DNA from: an uncultured Pirellulaceae bacterium | GTDB taxonomy: Bacteria > Planctomycetota > Planctomycetia > Pirellulales > Pirellulaceae | Reading direction: 5' to 3' | DNA length: 14,208 bases | NCBI GenBank assembly: GCA_934255105.1 | Contig: CAKQNH010000037.1 | Coordinates: 1-14,208 of the forward strand | In this document: positions 8,198 to 14,208 of the stretch, one piece after another | Numbering within the stretch: position 1 is the first letter of the stretch | How the letters are laid out: each line of letters opens with the position of its first letter | Made by a program: the position numbers and the translations under genes | Notes under the pieces: generated by a model | The model's input: only the letters and a program-made list of their open reading frames with translations | The model's database searches: none | What the model was told of the DNA's origin: nothing

Positions 8198-9142
8198 TTA
8201 TTTCGGATTCGTCAACTGAGCAAGATATTTCCGCGCCGCGTTAATCTCGTCTGTTACCTGTTGAGCGGTTTCTAAGATGGGGATGCCGCGTGGGAACGGG
8301 TGCATAAAGATTTCAGTCCAGCCACGGAAGTCGACGTCGGCGAGCGCGTCGAGCAACGGAGCAAAGTCGAGCGTCCCGCGGCCAGGTAACTGCAACAACT
8401 CTTCCTCTTTAGGCAGCCGCTTGGTGCTGCCTAGCCCATGTTGCCAAGCGTAGAACACCTCCAAAGCTGGGCCGCATTCGCGAATCAAGCTAGCTAGCAG
8501 TTGGGAGTCTTGCGGCAAGTGGTAGGGGGCCAGAGCGATCTTCAGACGCGGCGAAGGGGTGAGTTCAGCCAGCCACTTCAGCGAGTCGGGCGTGTCGATT
8601 AAGCTTCGCGCGTGGTTCTCGATCGCGATCGTCACTTCCGTCTCTTCGGCTACCGCCAAGTGAGGTTTCATTTTTTCTATAAAATTGCGCACGGCGGATT
8701 TCAGTTCGGCATCTTTGACATCAAAAGGCCCCGCGGCACCGGTGACCAGCGTATGGCAGCCCAGTCGTTGGGCCAGCCGCATTTCGTCTTGCAGGGCGAA
8801 CGGGCCGAGCGGGTATTGGGTAATGCAGCCCAATGCGACATCGTGCTCAGCCAGCATCGATGCGAATTTCTCTTCGCCCAGCGCGTCCAATTGCTCGCGT
8901 TGGTTGCCGTGGACCTTGGGCCAAATGTCGATAGCTGCCGCGCCCGCCTTGCGGACCTCGGGCAGGATCTCCCCCAGATACAAATAGCCATACAAGCACG
9001 AGGCGAGCAGATAGTTCGGCTGGAAGTTCGTCTCCGCTGCGTTTGTCTTGGCCTCATGAGTCGCCGCATGAGTAAAAGCCAGGCTACTCACCGAGCTCGC
9101 CATTGCCGCCAGCGCCAGCTTGTGGAATCCTCTTCGTTGCAT
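8198..9142 (-). CDS. Tat-exported TIM-barrel protein, sugar phosphate isomerase/epimerase family
   Basis: From the ATG at 9142 the protein has 314 residues. It begins MQRRGFHKLALAAM, a twin-arginine signal (RRGFHK) followed by a hydrophobic stretch and an AFTHAA cleavage region, so it should be exported folded. The rest fits the AP-endonuclease-2/xylose-isomerase-like TIM barrel: GAAAIDIWPKVHG (67-79), TIAIENHARS (171-180, possible metal ligand Glu175), ALAPYHLPQD (203-212, His208), FYAWQHG (230-236) and GWTEIFMHPFPRG (274-286, Glu277). The Asp commonly preceding the His ligand in the family is absent in the APYH motif, so activity as a metal-dependent isomerase is uncertain. The substrate is unknown. 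A TTG at 9154 in the same frame is an alternative start, giving four extra residues. The gene is convergent with the PVC heme protein. Confidence 0.85.
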   Translation of the reverse strand: MQRRGFHKLALAAMASSVSSLAFTHAATHEAKTNAAETNFQPNYLLASCLYGYLYLGEILPEVRKAGAAAIDIWPKVHGNQREQLDALGEEKFASMLAEHDVALGCITQYPLGPFALQDEMRLAQRLGCHTLVTGAAGPFDVKDAELKSAVRNFIEKMKPHLAVAEETEVTIAIENHARSLIDTPDSLKWLAELTPSPRLKIALAPYHLPQDSQLLASLIRECGPALEVFYAWQHGLGSTKRLPKEEELLQLPGRGTLDFAPLLDALADVDFRGWTEIFMHPFPRGIPILETAQQVTDEINAARKYLAQLTNPK

Positions 9143-9202
9143 GCTTTTATCCAATTCTCATTCCAAAGTATCAGGCCTATCCCGTGGTGCTGCCGACGTA
9201 GC

Positions 9203-9307
9203 CGATCGCCTCAAAGCCGATCGCCTCAAAGCCTACCGTCTCAAAACCTACCGCCTCAAAGCCTACCGTCTCAAAACCTACCGCCTCAAAGCCTACCGCC
9301 TCAAAGC
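9203..9307. repeat. Seven 15-base tandem repeats
   Basis: The units follow CTACCGCCTCAAAGC with small changes: the first two begin CGATCG, and units three and five read CTACCGTCTCAAAAC. Units 3-4 and 5-6 form two identical 30-base blocks (9233-9262 and 9263-9292), indicating a second round of duplication. The array begins about 60 bases upstream of the start of the minus-strand isomerase-like gene. Because 15 is a multiple of three, plus-strand frames read through it as peptide repeats such as YRLKA. No supporting start or homology was seen, so it is called non-coding. Confidence 0.9.
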
Positions 9308-9738
9308 CGCCGGGCTGAATCTCTAGCCCTCGAGCAGCATCTCTAGCCTCGATCGGCCTGCGTCTGAGGTGGCGACTGAGGTGGCGACTGAGCGGGCAAG
9401 GTCGATTAATGTCGGTCGATTATAGCCCATCGGCGGGTGCTGCGAGTGCGTGGACGGCACGCCAGGGTTTGGGCGTCGTTAGAATGCATTTCGCTGAAGC
9501 ATACGCAAGCTCTAGCTTGGCCGGTTTGCGAGACGACGACTTGGCGATAGAATTGGGCCGGCTGGATAGCTCGCGATCTGCCGTAGAGGTGCCGGCTGAT
9601 GCCAGCTCGTATTGCGAAGCGCGCATCCCTGCTGCTCCTCAAAATGCCTAGTGGCTGCTCTTCTTAGGTGTTCAATCGACTGTCGCCCGCGTTAACGCTA
9701 TGCCCAAAGGTTCAGAAGACTTCAACGATTTCCTTATT
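9308..9738. other. Gene-free stretch with short repeats, upstream of the tRNA
   Basis: No convincing protein gene is seen; short open frames of 60-80 codons overlap on both strands and lack family motifs. The stretch holds a 20-base-period repeat of ATCTCTAGCC (9319 and 9339), two copies of TGAGGTGGCGAC (9365-9388), a CAAGCT-CT-AGCTTG inverted repeat (9506-9519) and the palindrome GCGTTAACGC (9689-9698). The tRNA promoter should lie near its right end but was not identified. Confidence 0.5.
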
Positions 9739-9812
<74 letters not shown>

Positions 9813-10166
9813 CTGGTGGTTTCCCCAAGTAAAACAAGGGGTTTCCTTTGGTTTTGCTTGTTCTAAACGCAATCAAAATGTGTCATGGCGGCGTTTACTT
9901 TCTTCCAAAAAATTCGTCGTCGCTCACACCGTCTTTTGGCATCAACCGAAACCGCTTGCGGCAGCCTTTGGCCTTGTGATAGCCGGTCGAAAGAAACACA
10001 GCCAACGACAGGAGATGTCTTAATGTTCCTGTCCCTGAATCTTCCTGTCCTAAACCGGCGGCAGTAATCGTTATTGGCCCTCTACGAGTCAACCCAAGGA
10101 GTTCCCGCAGGCCGTTGCGACATCGATGAGCGGACGCGGGCCGGAGCCCCCATTTCAGGCCGAAGT
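9813..10166. other. Gene-free stretch between tRNA-Arg and the Rpn-type gene
   Basis: No supported gene is present. A minus-strand open frame at 9895-10092 (65 codons) has no recognisable family. Just after the tRNA, CCTTTGGTTTT can pair imperfectly with AAAACAAGG, which may serve as a weak terminator. At 10007-10033, GACAGGA and TCCTGTC form a 7-base inverted repeat. TTCCTGTCC then recurs at 10042-10050, 16 bases after its first copy (10026-10034). No copy of the tRNA 3' end was found, so an attachment-site duplication is not supported. Confidence 0.45.
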
Positions 10167-11120
10167 TTACCTAGGCTCGCTTTGTTCAAGCGTGGTTGTC
10201 AATTGGTTTAGCAACTGTTGCAGTTCATCCATGGGTCTCGCGAGCAGTTCATCGCGGTCGGACACTCCAGAGCGAAGCATCCTTTGCGCGAATAAGATCT
10301 GCCCGACCAATACTCCCTTTTCTTCGCCTTCTTCTCGGCCTTCTTCTCGGCCTTCTTCTCGGCCTTCTTCTCGGCCTTCGATCCGAGCGAGGCGTTCTAC
10401 CGAGGTTATGTAGGGCATGTCGTGCTCCGATTCTATCTTGTCGATTTCCATGCGAAACTGTATTTCCAACTGCGGCGGCAGTTCCATCAGCCAGTCGATC
10501 ACGCGAAATAGTTGCCGCACATCATCGGCGGCCACACCTCGCACATACAAAGCTTGCACTATCCTCAGCTTCCACGCGAACCGACTGGTCGGATCGCGGG
10601 CTGTCCGAATCGTCATCAAGTGCGCCAAAACGACCGAGGCAAACAGGTTCTCAGACTGCTCCAATTCGTCCAACTTGGCTTCAAAATCCAACAGCTTGAC
10701 GATTGGAAAGCTGAATTGCACACCACAGCCAAACGTCTTCTGTGTGAATTCGCTTGGTCGCCAGCTCGGCTGTTGGTCGCCCAGGATGGCGATGCTCACC
10801 AGCGGTTTATTATACCTATCTAGTAGACGATAGTAGTAGATGAACATCCGCCGCTGAAAGTCTTTCTCGCGCTGATTCTGCACCTCGACATGGATCATGA
10901 TCCAAGCCGTCAAGCCAGCGAGCAGACGAATTTCGAAGAGTTTGTCGGCTATCCGCGCACCGAGTGGACTTGCGGGTGCGATGCGCTGCAACTCCTTGTC
11001 GCGCACCTTGGGAGGTATGGACCAATCGATAGCTGCGTGCAAATCCGGTAGACAAAGCTCCAGAAACTGCTTCAGGTAGAATTCAAGTATCTCTTTCCAC
11101 GGGGTATCGTAGTCTACCAT
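10167..11120 (-). CDS. Rpn-like PD-(D/E)XK nuclease-family protein with EGRE repeat
   Basis: From the ATG at 11120 (AGGGGAG nine bases upstream) the protein has 317 residues. It resembles the Rpn / putative transposase group of PD-(D/E)XK nucleases, whose studied members cut DNA and promote recombination. Visible are the N-terminal DTPWKEILEFYLKQFLELCLP (residues 5-25), a core with ADKLFEI (Asp59), then WIMIHVEVQ (73-81) with the E-x-Q pair Glu79/Gln81, and RMFIYYYRLLDRY (91-103). The middle is helical. Residues 248-267 are a charged EGRE repeat encoded by four identical 12-base units, followed by a C-terminal helical segment ending in DELQQLLNQL. The frame extends upstream to 11318, but that part is low-complexity and lacks a start signal. 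Such proteins often occur in many genomic copies and in accessory regions. Whether this one is an active nuclease is inferred, not shown. Confidence 0.8.
   Translation of the reverse strand: MVDYDTPWKEILEFYLKQFLELCLPDLHAAIDWSIPPKVRDKELQRIAPASPLGARIADKLFEIRLLAGLTAWIMIHVEVQNQREKDFQRRMFIYYYRLLDRYNKPLVSIAILGDQQPSWRPSEFTQKTFGCGVQFSFPIVKLLDFEAKLDELEQSENLFASVVLAHLMTIRTARDPTSRFAWKLRIVQALYVRGVAADDVRQLFRVIDWLMELPPQLEIQFRMEIDKIESEHDMPYITSVERLARIEGREEGREEGREEGREEGEEKGVLVGQILFAQRMLRSGVSDRDELLARPMDELQQLLNQLTTTLEQSEPR
10327..10374. repeat. Four 12-base tandem repeats inside the Rpn-type gene
   Basis: CCTTCTTCTCGG occurs four times exactly on the plus strand and encodes the EGRE repeats on the minus strand. 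Unit length is a multiple of three, so gain or loss of units by slippage keeps the reading frame and only changes linker length. Confidence 0.9.
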
Positions 11121-11613
11121 GCTCACCAACTCCCCTAAGGCTCCAACCGTCTGCTGCACATTCGCTGCTATATATATAAGACGAATGAGAGCCCGAAACC
11201 TTACGCGCTTTCCGCTCGCTTTCTCGAAAGATTTGTGCCGGCCATTAGCTGGGCGAAGAGGCAACGCCGCTTTTTGCCGAAGTCGCCCAGGCCTTGGGCT
11301 GCTAGCCACTGGTACCATCTTTGCGCTGCGAGTTGGAGACGAAGCAAGGCGGAGTGGCCAGCTGAAGAAACTGGGCGGCCTAGGGGGCTCGCGCTACGTT
11401 GTCGGGTGGCTCGGAACTATCCAGCGAGCAGCAGTGTCCCCGCGTAGGTCGGTGTATTCTAGCCGGAGACGTTACCCAGAAAGGTAGCCCACGCAGCCGC
11501 AAAGCAGATGAAACGGGATGGTCTGAGGCCGCGAGTTGTCCGATTGCGACTGCAGGTTTGCCGCAGTGAGTTTGGAATGCGAGTGGCGAGCGTTGATGAT
11601 CTGGCGGTCTAGC
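11121..11613. other. 490-base gene-free block between the Rpn-type and BRCT genes
   Basis: Plus-strand frames stay open through parts of it (11119-11487 and 11235-11447), but both start inside or beside the leader of the minus-strand gene and lack recognisable domains. The right part, about 11240-11600, gives an impression of a dispersed repeat family known from Rhodopirellula-type genomes that has been annotated as short hypothetical proteins. This cannot be confirmed here. An AT-rich TATATATATA stretch at 11170-11179, some 50 bases upstream of the Rpn-type start, is a possible -10 region for that gene. Confidence 0.4.
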
Positions 11614-12516
11614 TCATAAGTCCTCAATGGCATCCCAGATGTCAAATTCATGGACGATTAGTATTTTACCACCGCCTTTTCTCTTCGCGATCGCCTGTTC
11701 TACCTTACGGCCGTAGCAAGAGTACGACCAACATGGATTGCCATCGGCCCCAATCGTCAAGTAGTTCACATCATTCGTTACGGAGTTGGAGAACTCCCCG
11801 CCCAGCTTCTTGATTAAAGCCTGAAACTCCTTGCGAGTACAGCGTTCCGACTTGCCGGTGAAGCAAAACACGCTGCCGGCAAACTCGATTTCGGGGCACA
11901 TTGCGCAGACGCCGCTGACCAGTTGCTCTGATACGCCTTCGGTCAGGTCGATTGTTGCGTGTCCGGGTTCGTGCACGAACTCGCGGAAAAAGGCCATCAA
12001 TTGACAATGTTCGTTATCATCAATAATGCCGTCCTTTAAGACGTGATTGAGCAACGCTTGCAGTTCATCGTAGGGCCAGCAGTTACGCAGGTGGCTGTGC
12101 ATTTCGAGCCACACCTGCAGGCCCGTTAATTCGTCTACGGTAATCTTTTTGTCCGCGCAGATCCCACCCAGGACACCCTGCAGACGCTGCATATCGGCTG
12201 TAACGTAGTCAAAATACTGATTTCCGGACGTGAATCGATCGCACAGCCAAAGGATATCAGCCCGCTCCTCTTCATCGATGATGCCATCGTCCAGGATCTC
12301 GTAGAGGCGAGGAATCACCTCATTGAATGGGTGCAGATTTGCGAATTGGTTGTGATTCTCAACCCATTTCCGAACGAGCTCTACCTCGGCATCGTTGACG
12401 AGCGCATCGATCGCAATGCCCTGCACCAAGCCTTCGAGCGTGTGCATCGCCTTGTCGATACGCTGGGGGCCGGTGAAGCGATAATAGTCCGCGTTGTCGA
12501 CGTTTTCACCATTCAT
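11614..12516 (-). CDS. BRCT-domain protein with two TerB-like acidic repeats
   Basis: This 300-residue protein has an internal duplication followed by a BRCT domain. Repeat 1 (about 25-95) contains LEGLVQGIAIDALVNDAEVE and LDDGIIDEEERADILWLC. Repeat 2 (about 110-180) contains LQGVLGGICADKKITVDEL and LKDGIIDDNEHCQLMAFF. Each has two acidic D-x-x-I-x-x-x-E segments like those of TerB-family tellurite-resistance proteins, which may bind metal. The C-terminal BRCT domain (about 211-300) begins EFAGSVFCFTGKSERCTRKEF and includes KKLGGEFSNSVTNDVNYLTIGADG and SYGR-like YGRKVEQAI. It resembles NAD-dependent DNA ligase BRCT domains and may bind DNA ends or phosphopeptides. The ATG overlaps the stop of the upstream small gene (ATGA, 12516-12513), indicating translational coupling, with AGGG six bases before the start. 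The function is unknown. Confidence 0.85.
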   Translation of the reverse strand: MNGENVDNADYYRFTGPQRIDKAMHTLEGLVQGIAIDALVNDAEVELVRKWVENHNQFANLHPFNEVIPRLYEILDDGIIDEEERADILWLCDRFTSGNQYFDYVTADMQRLQGVLGGICADKKITVDELTGLQVWLEMHSHLRNCWPYDELQALLNHVLKDGIIDDNEHCQLMAFFREFVHEPGHATIDLTEGVSEQLVSGVCAMCPEIEFAGSVFCFTGKSERCTRKEFQALIKKLGGEFSNSVTNDVNYLTIGADGNPCWSYSCYGRKVEQAIAKRKGGGKILIVHEFDIWDAIEDL

Positions 12517-12917
12517 TCGCTACCCTTCTTCTTCCTTTGCTGCTTTGCCTTCGCCGCTATCGATTTGCCTAACGCTTTAGCCGATTTGTCGGCGGCAATG
12601 TCTCTCGCGGCTTTTCGTCCGGGCTTTGCTGGGGGGCCTAACTGTCCCTTTAGCATCAGGTCGCGCTCGCTGTCTGTGCCTCTCCGGACACGGGCCATGG
12701 TGGTGTGGTAATCAGTTTCACATAGGCCACGCATTACCTGCTCACCTTCAGGGATGTCATGGTCCCACGCAAGGCAAATTCTGGCAGCCAGCTTTCGGTC
12801 GACTTCCTTCTGAACATCCTCCGGGATGACCAAAGGCTCCAGATGTGCGTCGATGATCTCAATTGCTGCTCGCAGTTGACGTCGGATCGTCTCAAGTTCC
12901 TTGCGTTTTATGTCCAT
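12513..12917 (-). CDS. Small protein with coiled-coil N-terminus and Lys/Ala-rich tail, unknown function
   Basis: From the ATG at 12917 it has 134 residues. The N-terminus (MDIKRKELETIRRQLRAAIEIID) is probably a helix or coiled coil. The middle contains KLAARICLAWDHDIPEGEQVMRGLCETDYHTTMARVRRGTDSERD. The tail from about 97 is strongly basic (KPGRKAARD, then repeated SAKALGKSIAAKAKQQRKKK), like DNA- or RNA-binding tails. I do not recognise a family. The frame continues to a TTG at 12953, but GGA there is only one base from the codon, so the ATG is preferred. It overlaps the BRCT gene by four bases and is first in a two-gene operon, so the two proteins may work together. A nucleic-acid-binding partner of the BRCT protein is an inference only. 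Confidence 0.75.
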   Translation of the reverse strand: MDIKRKELETIRRQLRAAIEIIDAHLEPLVIPEDVQKEVDRKLAARICLAWDHDIPEGEQVMRGLCETDYHTTMARVRRGTDSERDLMLKGQLGPPAKPGRKAARDIAADKSAKALGKSIAAKAKQQRKKKGSE

Positions 12918-13013
12918 ATTTGACAATCGTGAAACTTTTTCTTGAAAACGCAAGTCCTTTCAGGCCAGCGGCCTACGATTCTCCACATTTGTTATTGTTG
13001 GCACAAACGTTTA

Positions 13014-13025
13014 GTAAATATTTAC
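13014..13025. promoter_or_regulatory. Perfect 12-base palindrome GTAAATATTTAC
   Basis: This AT-rich perfect palindrome is about 100 bases upstream of the small-protein start at 12917. Its symmetry suits binding by a dimeric regulator near the operon promoter. No regulator is encoded nearby, and a chance occurrence in AT-rich DNA is possible. Confidence 0.35.
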
Positions 13026-13162
13026 AATGCGACATTCTTTCTGACGCGTGCTAGGAGAAGCCTGCACGAGCGAGGCAGTGAAGACACAACATGTTGGCTG
13101 GCCGCTTGGATCTACCTTGTTGGAGTTAGTTCGATGATGTAGTGTTTAGTGAGCCGTATATC

Positions 13163-13176
13163 AACAGTTAACTGTT
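13163..13176. promoter_or_regulatory. Perfect 14-base palindrome AACAGTTAACTGTT
   Basis: All 14 bases are self-complementary with no central gap. It lies mid-way in the 466-base intergenic region, about 250 bases upstream of the small-protein/BRCT operon and 200 bases past the end of rsmE. It could be an operator or a remnant of a dispersed repeat. Confidence 0.4.
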
Positions 13177-13383
13177 TATTTATATCGCCATTGTTCGTTG
13201 TGGGCACCGTGGTACATCACACCACAGCTCGCGATTGTAATTGTCAATGTGAGTAATTCTCAAATTGGCAATGTGAAGTCCGCAATGCTGTTATCAGGAA
13301 AGCAGCCAGAGTGGGAAGTCGTAACGCTTGAATTTGAGTGAGTGCTTCGCTCTACCGTAACAGCGCTCCGCACGCCTGCGCGC

Positions 13384-14169
13384 TTACAAGCTGGACCACC
13401 AGGCGGCTAATTGTAGTGCGGCCACTTCGATGCGGAGGATGCGTGGGCCCAGATCGACGGCGGGCCAACCGGCCTGCGACCACTGCTCGATCTCGGCTTC
13501 GCTGAAGCCTCCCTCGGGGCCGACTGCGATGTGCCCACCGGTGGTTTGACCAGCTTGAAGACTGGCCAAATCGCGAAGACTCTGCCGTAGGCCATACGGA
13601 TGCGCGACGCAATATAGCTCGCTAGGCTGCGCCGGATTGGCGGCGGCTTCTAGTGAGGCTGCTGGTGGGTTTACTTGTAAATTTGCATGGGAGTCTGCTT
13701 GAGAAATTGCCTGCTGGATCGTCAGCGGGGATGAGATCACCAGCAATTGATTTCGGCCGCACTGCTTGCTGGATTCCACCACGCTGCGCTGCAGACGCTC
13801 GAGCGCGCTGGCCGTGGGCTGCGCTACGCCGCGCTGGCAGACAAGCGGAGTCAATCGAGTCACACCCAACTGTACCAAGCCGTCGACCAGCGTCTTCTGC
13901 CGGTCGCCTTTGGGTAGTGCCACCAGTAGTTCAAGCGGCCGAGCCAGTTCGCGATCGCAGTCGGTGCGGGCAGTGATACTGACCGTCACGCTGCGTTTGT
14001 CCAGCGCTGTCACAACGCCTTGCGCCTCGCCTCCGCGGCCATCGAACAGGACGACTTCCGCGCCGCGCGCCAGTCGCAGGACATTGCTAGCGTGTCGAGC
14101 TTCCGAATCATCGAGCGCTACGTCGCCTTGAAGGGGAAGTCGAGGGTGAAAAAAACGCGGCAATGACAT
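13384..14169 (-). CDS. rsmE: 16S rRNA (uracil-1498-N3)-methyltransferase RsmE
   Basis: RsmE methylates U1498 of 16S rRNA in the 30S subunit using S-adenosylmethionine; it is a SPOUT (trefoil-knot) enzyme. From the ATG at 14169 it has 261 residues, slightly above the usual 240-250. The N-terminal PUA-like part shows LPRFFHP, HASNVLRLARGAEVVLFDGRGGE (26-48) and LLVALPKGDRQKTLVDGLVQLGV (81-103), then VESSKQCGRN (131-140). The C-terminal knot has HIAVGPEGGFSEAEIE (213-228) and LGPRILRIEVA (240-250). The family consensus at the last site is LRTETA, so Thr-Glu-Thr is Ile-Glu-Val here. Residues about 155-184 form an Ala/Pro/Ser-rich insertion. The frame also opens at a TTG at 14181, but MSLPRFF is the usual type of beginning. 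The stop is TAA at 13386-13384. Confidence 0.92.
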   Translation of the reverse strand: MSLPRFFHPRLPLQGDVALDDSEARHASNVLRLARGAEVVLFDGRGGEAQGVVTALDKRSVTVSITARTDCDRELARPLELLVALPKGDRQKTLVDGLVQLGVTRLTPLVCQRGVAQPTASALERLQRSVVESSKQCGRNQLLVISSPLTIQQAISQADSHANLQVNPPAASLEAAANPAQPSELYCVAHPYGLRQSLRDLASLQAGQTTGGHIAVGPEGGFSEAEIEQWSQAGWPAVDLGPRILRIEVAALQLAAWWSSL

Positions 14170-14208
14170 GCAGAAAACCAAGGCGAGAAGTTTGAATTGA
14201 AGTTGAAC

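Larger units (their letters stand above)
12918..13383. other. Gene-free AT-rich intergenic region with palindromes
   Basis: No protein gene is supported. It separates RsmE's 3' end from the start of the small-protein/BRCT operon and must hold that operon's promoter, which was not pinpointed. Visible elements are AGGCC-AGC-GGCCT (12961-12973), the palindromes GTAAATATTTAC (13014-13025) and AACAGTTAACTGTT (13163-13176), and a direct repeat TTGTCAATGTGA / TTGGCAATGTGA (13241-13252 and 13265-13276). Confidence 0.5.

Noticed and set aside
9120..9326. Plus-strand 68-codon frame with YRLKA/YRLKT peptide repeats
   Set aside because: The frame arises from the 15-base DNA repeat, overlaps the 5' end of the minus-strand Tat-protein gene, and has no supporting start signal or family.
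8612..9346. Plus-strand 244-codon open frame ending in SQNLPPQSLP-like repeats
   Set aside because: It is antisense to the Tat/TIM-barrel gene, and its tail is the 15-base repeat array read in another frame.
9895..10092. Minus-strand 65-codon frame between the tRNA and the Rpn-type gene
   Set aside because: No recognisable motif or ribosome site, and part of it is formed by the TTCCTGTCC repeats.
10327..10374. Possible CRISPR-like array from regular repeats
   Set aside because: The units are 12 bases without spacers and encode an in-frame EGRE linker; no cas genes are present.
11121..11318. Upstream extension of the Rpn-type protein to a start near 11318
   Set aside because: The extension is arginine-rich without family similarity, while ATG 11120 has a strong AGGGGAG site and the protein start fits the family.

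Overview
The window comes from a bacterium of the Planctomycetota, most likely the order Pirellulales. The clearest sign is the large secreted protein at 4025-7897, which joins a sugar-binding-like N-terminus, a PVC-type dehydrogenase propeller, HEAT-like repeats and a C-terminal CxxCH heme domain. A twin-arginine TIM-barrel 'sugar phosphate isomerase/epimerase' of a typically planctomycetal type, a ROK kinase next to lepA, weak or absent Shine-Dalgarno sites and many dispersed palindromic repeats fit the same group. No plasmid or phage gene is recognised.

Layout. (1) 1-3680, minus strand: a ROK sugar kinase, then lepA (EF4) 56 bases downstream, then the N-terminal 143 residues of acetyl-CoA synthetase, which runs off the left edge. 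(2) 3681-4024: a divergent intergenic region with a 64-base nested inverted repeat and a possible sigma70-like promoter. (3) 4025-7897, plus strand: the PVC heme/propeller protein, the only plus-strand protein gene. (4) 7898-8139: a convergent intergenic region with a doubled BIME-like palindrome. (5) 8198-9142, minus strand: the isomerase-like TIM-barrel protein. (6) 9143-9738: non-coding and rich in repeats, including seven 15-base units. (7) 9739-9812: tRNA-Arg(TCT), plus strand. (8) 9813-13383, accessory-looking: an Rpn/PD-(D/E)XK nuclease-family protein, a 490-base gene-free block, and a two-gene operon encoding a small basic protein and a BRCT protein with two TerB-like repeats. (9) 13384-14169, minus strand: RsmE, 16S rRNA m3U1498 methyltransferase.

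How the parts relate. LepA, RsmE and the tRNA belong to translation. ROK kinase, acetyl-CoA synthetase, the isomerase-like protein and the PVC protein fit carbohydrate and central carbon metabolism, but only ROK-lepA looks closely linked. The best candidate for an undescribed system is the coupled pair at 11614-12917 (ATGA overlap): a short Lys/Ala-tailed protein followed by a TerB-like/TerB-like/BRCT protein, near an Rpn-type nuclease and a tRNA gene. Two DNA-level observations stand out. lepA has no ATG, GTG or TTG upstream of its P-loop, so it probably starts at CTG. The palindrome pair at 8073-8126 differs between its arms only at compensated base pairs.

Functions are assigned from motifs read by eye; no database search was possible.
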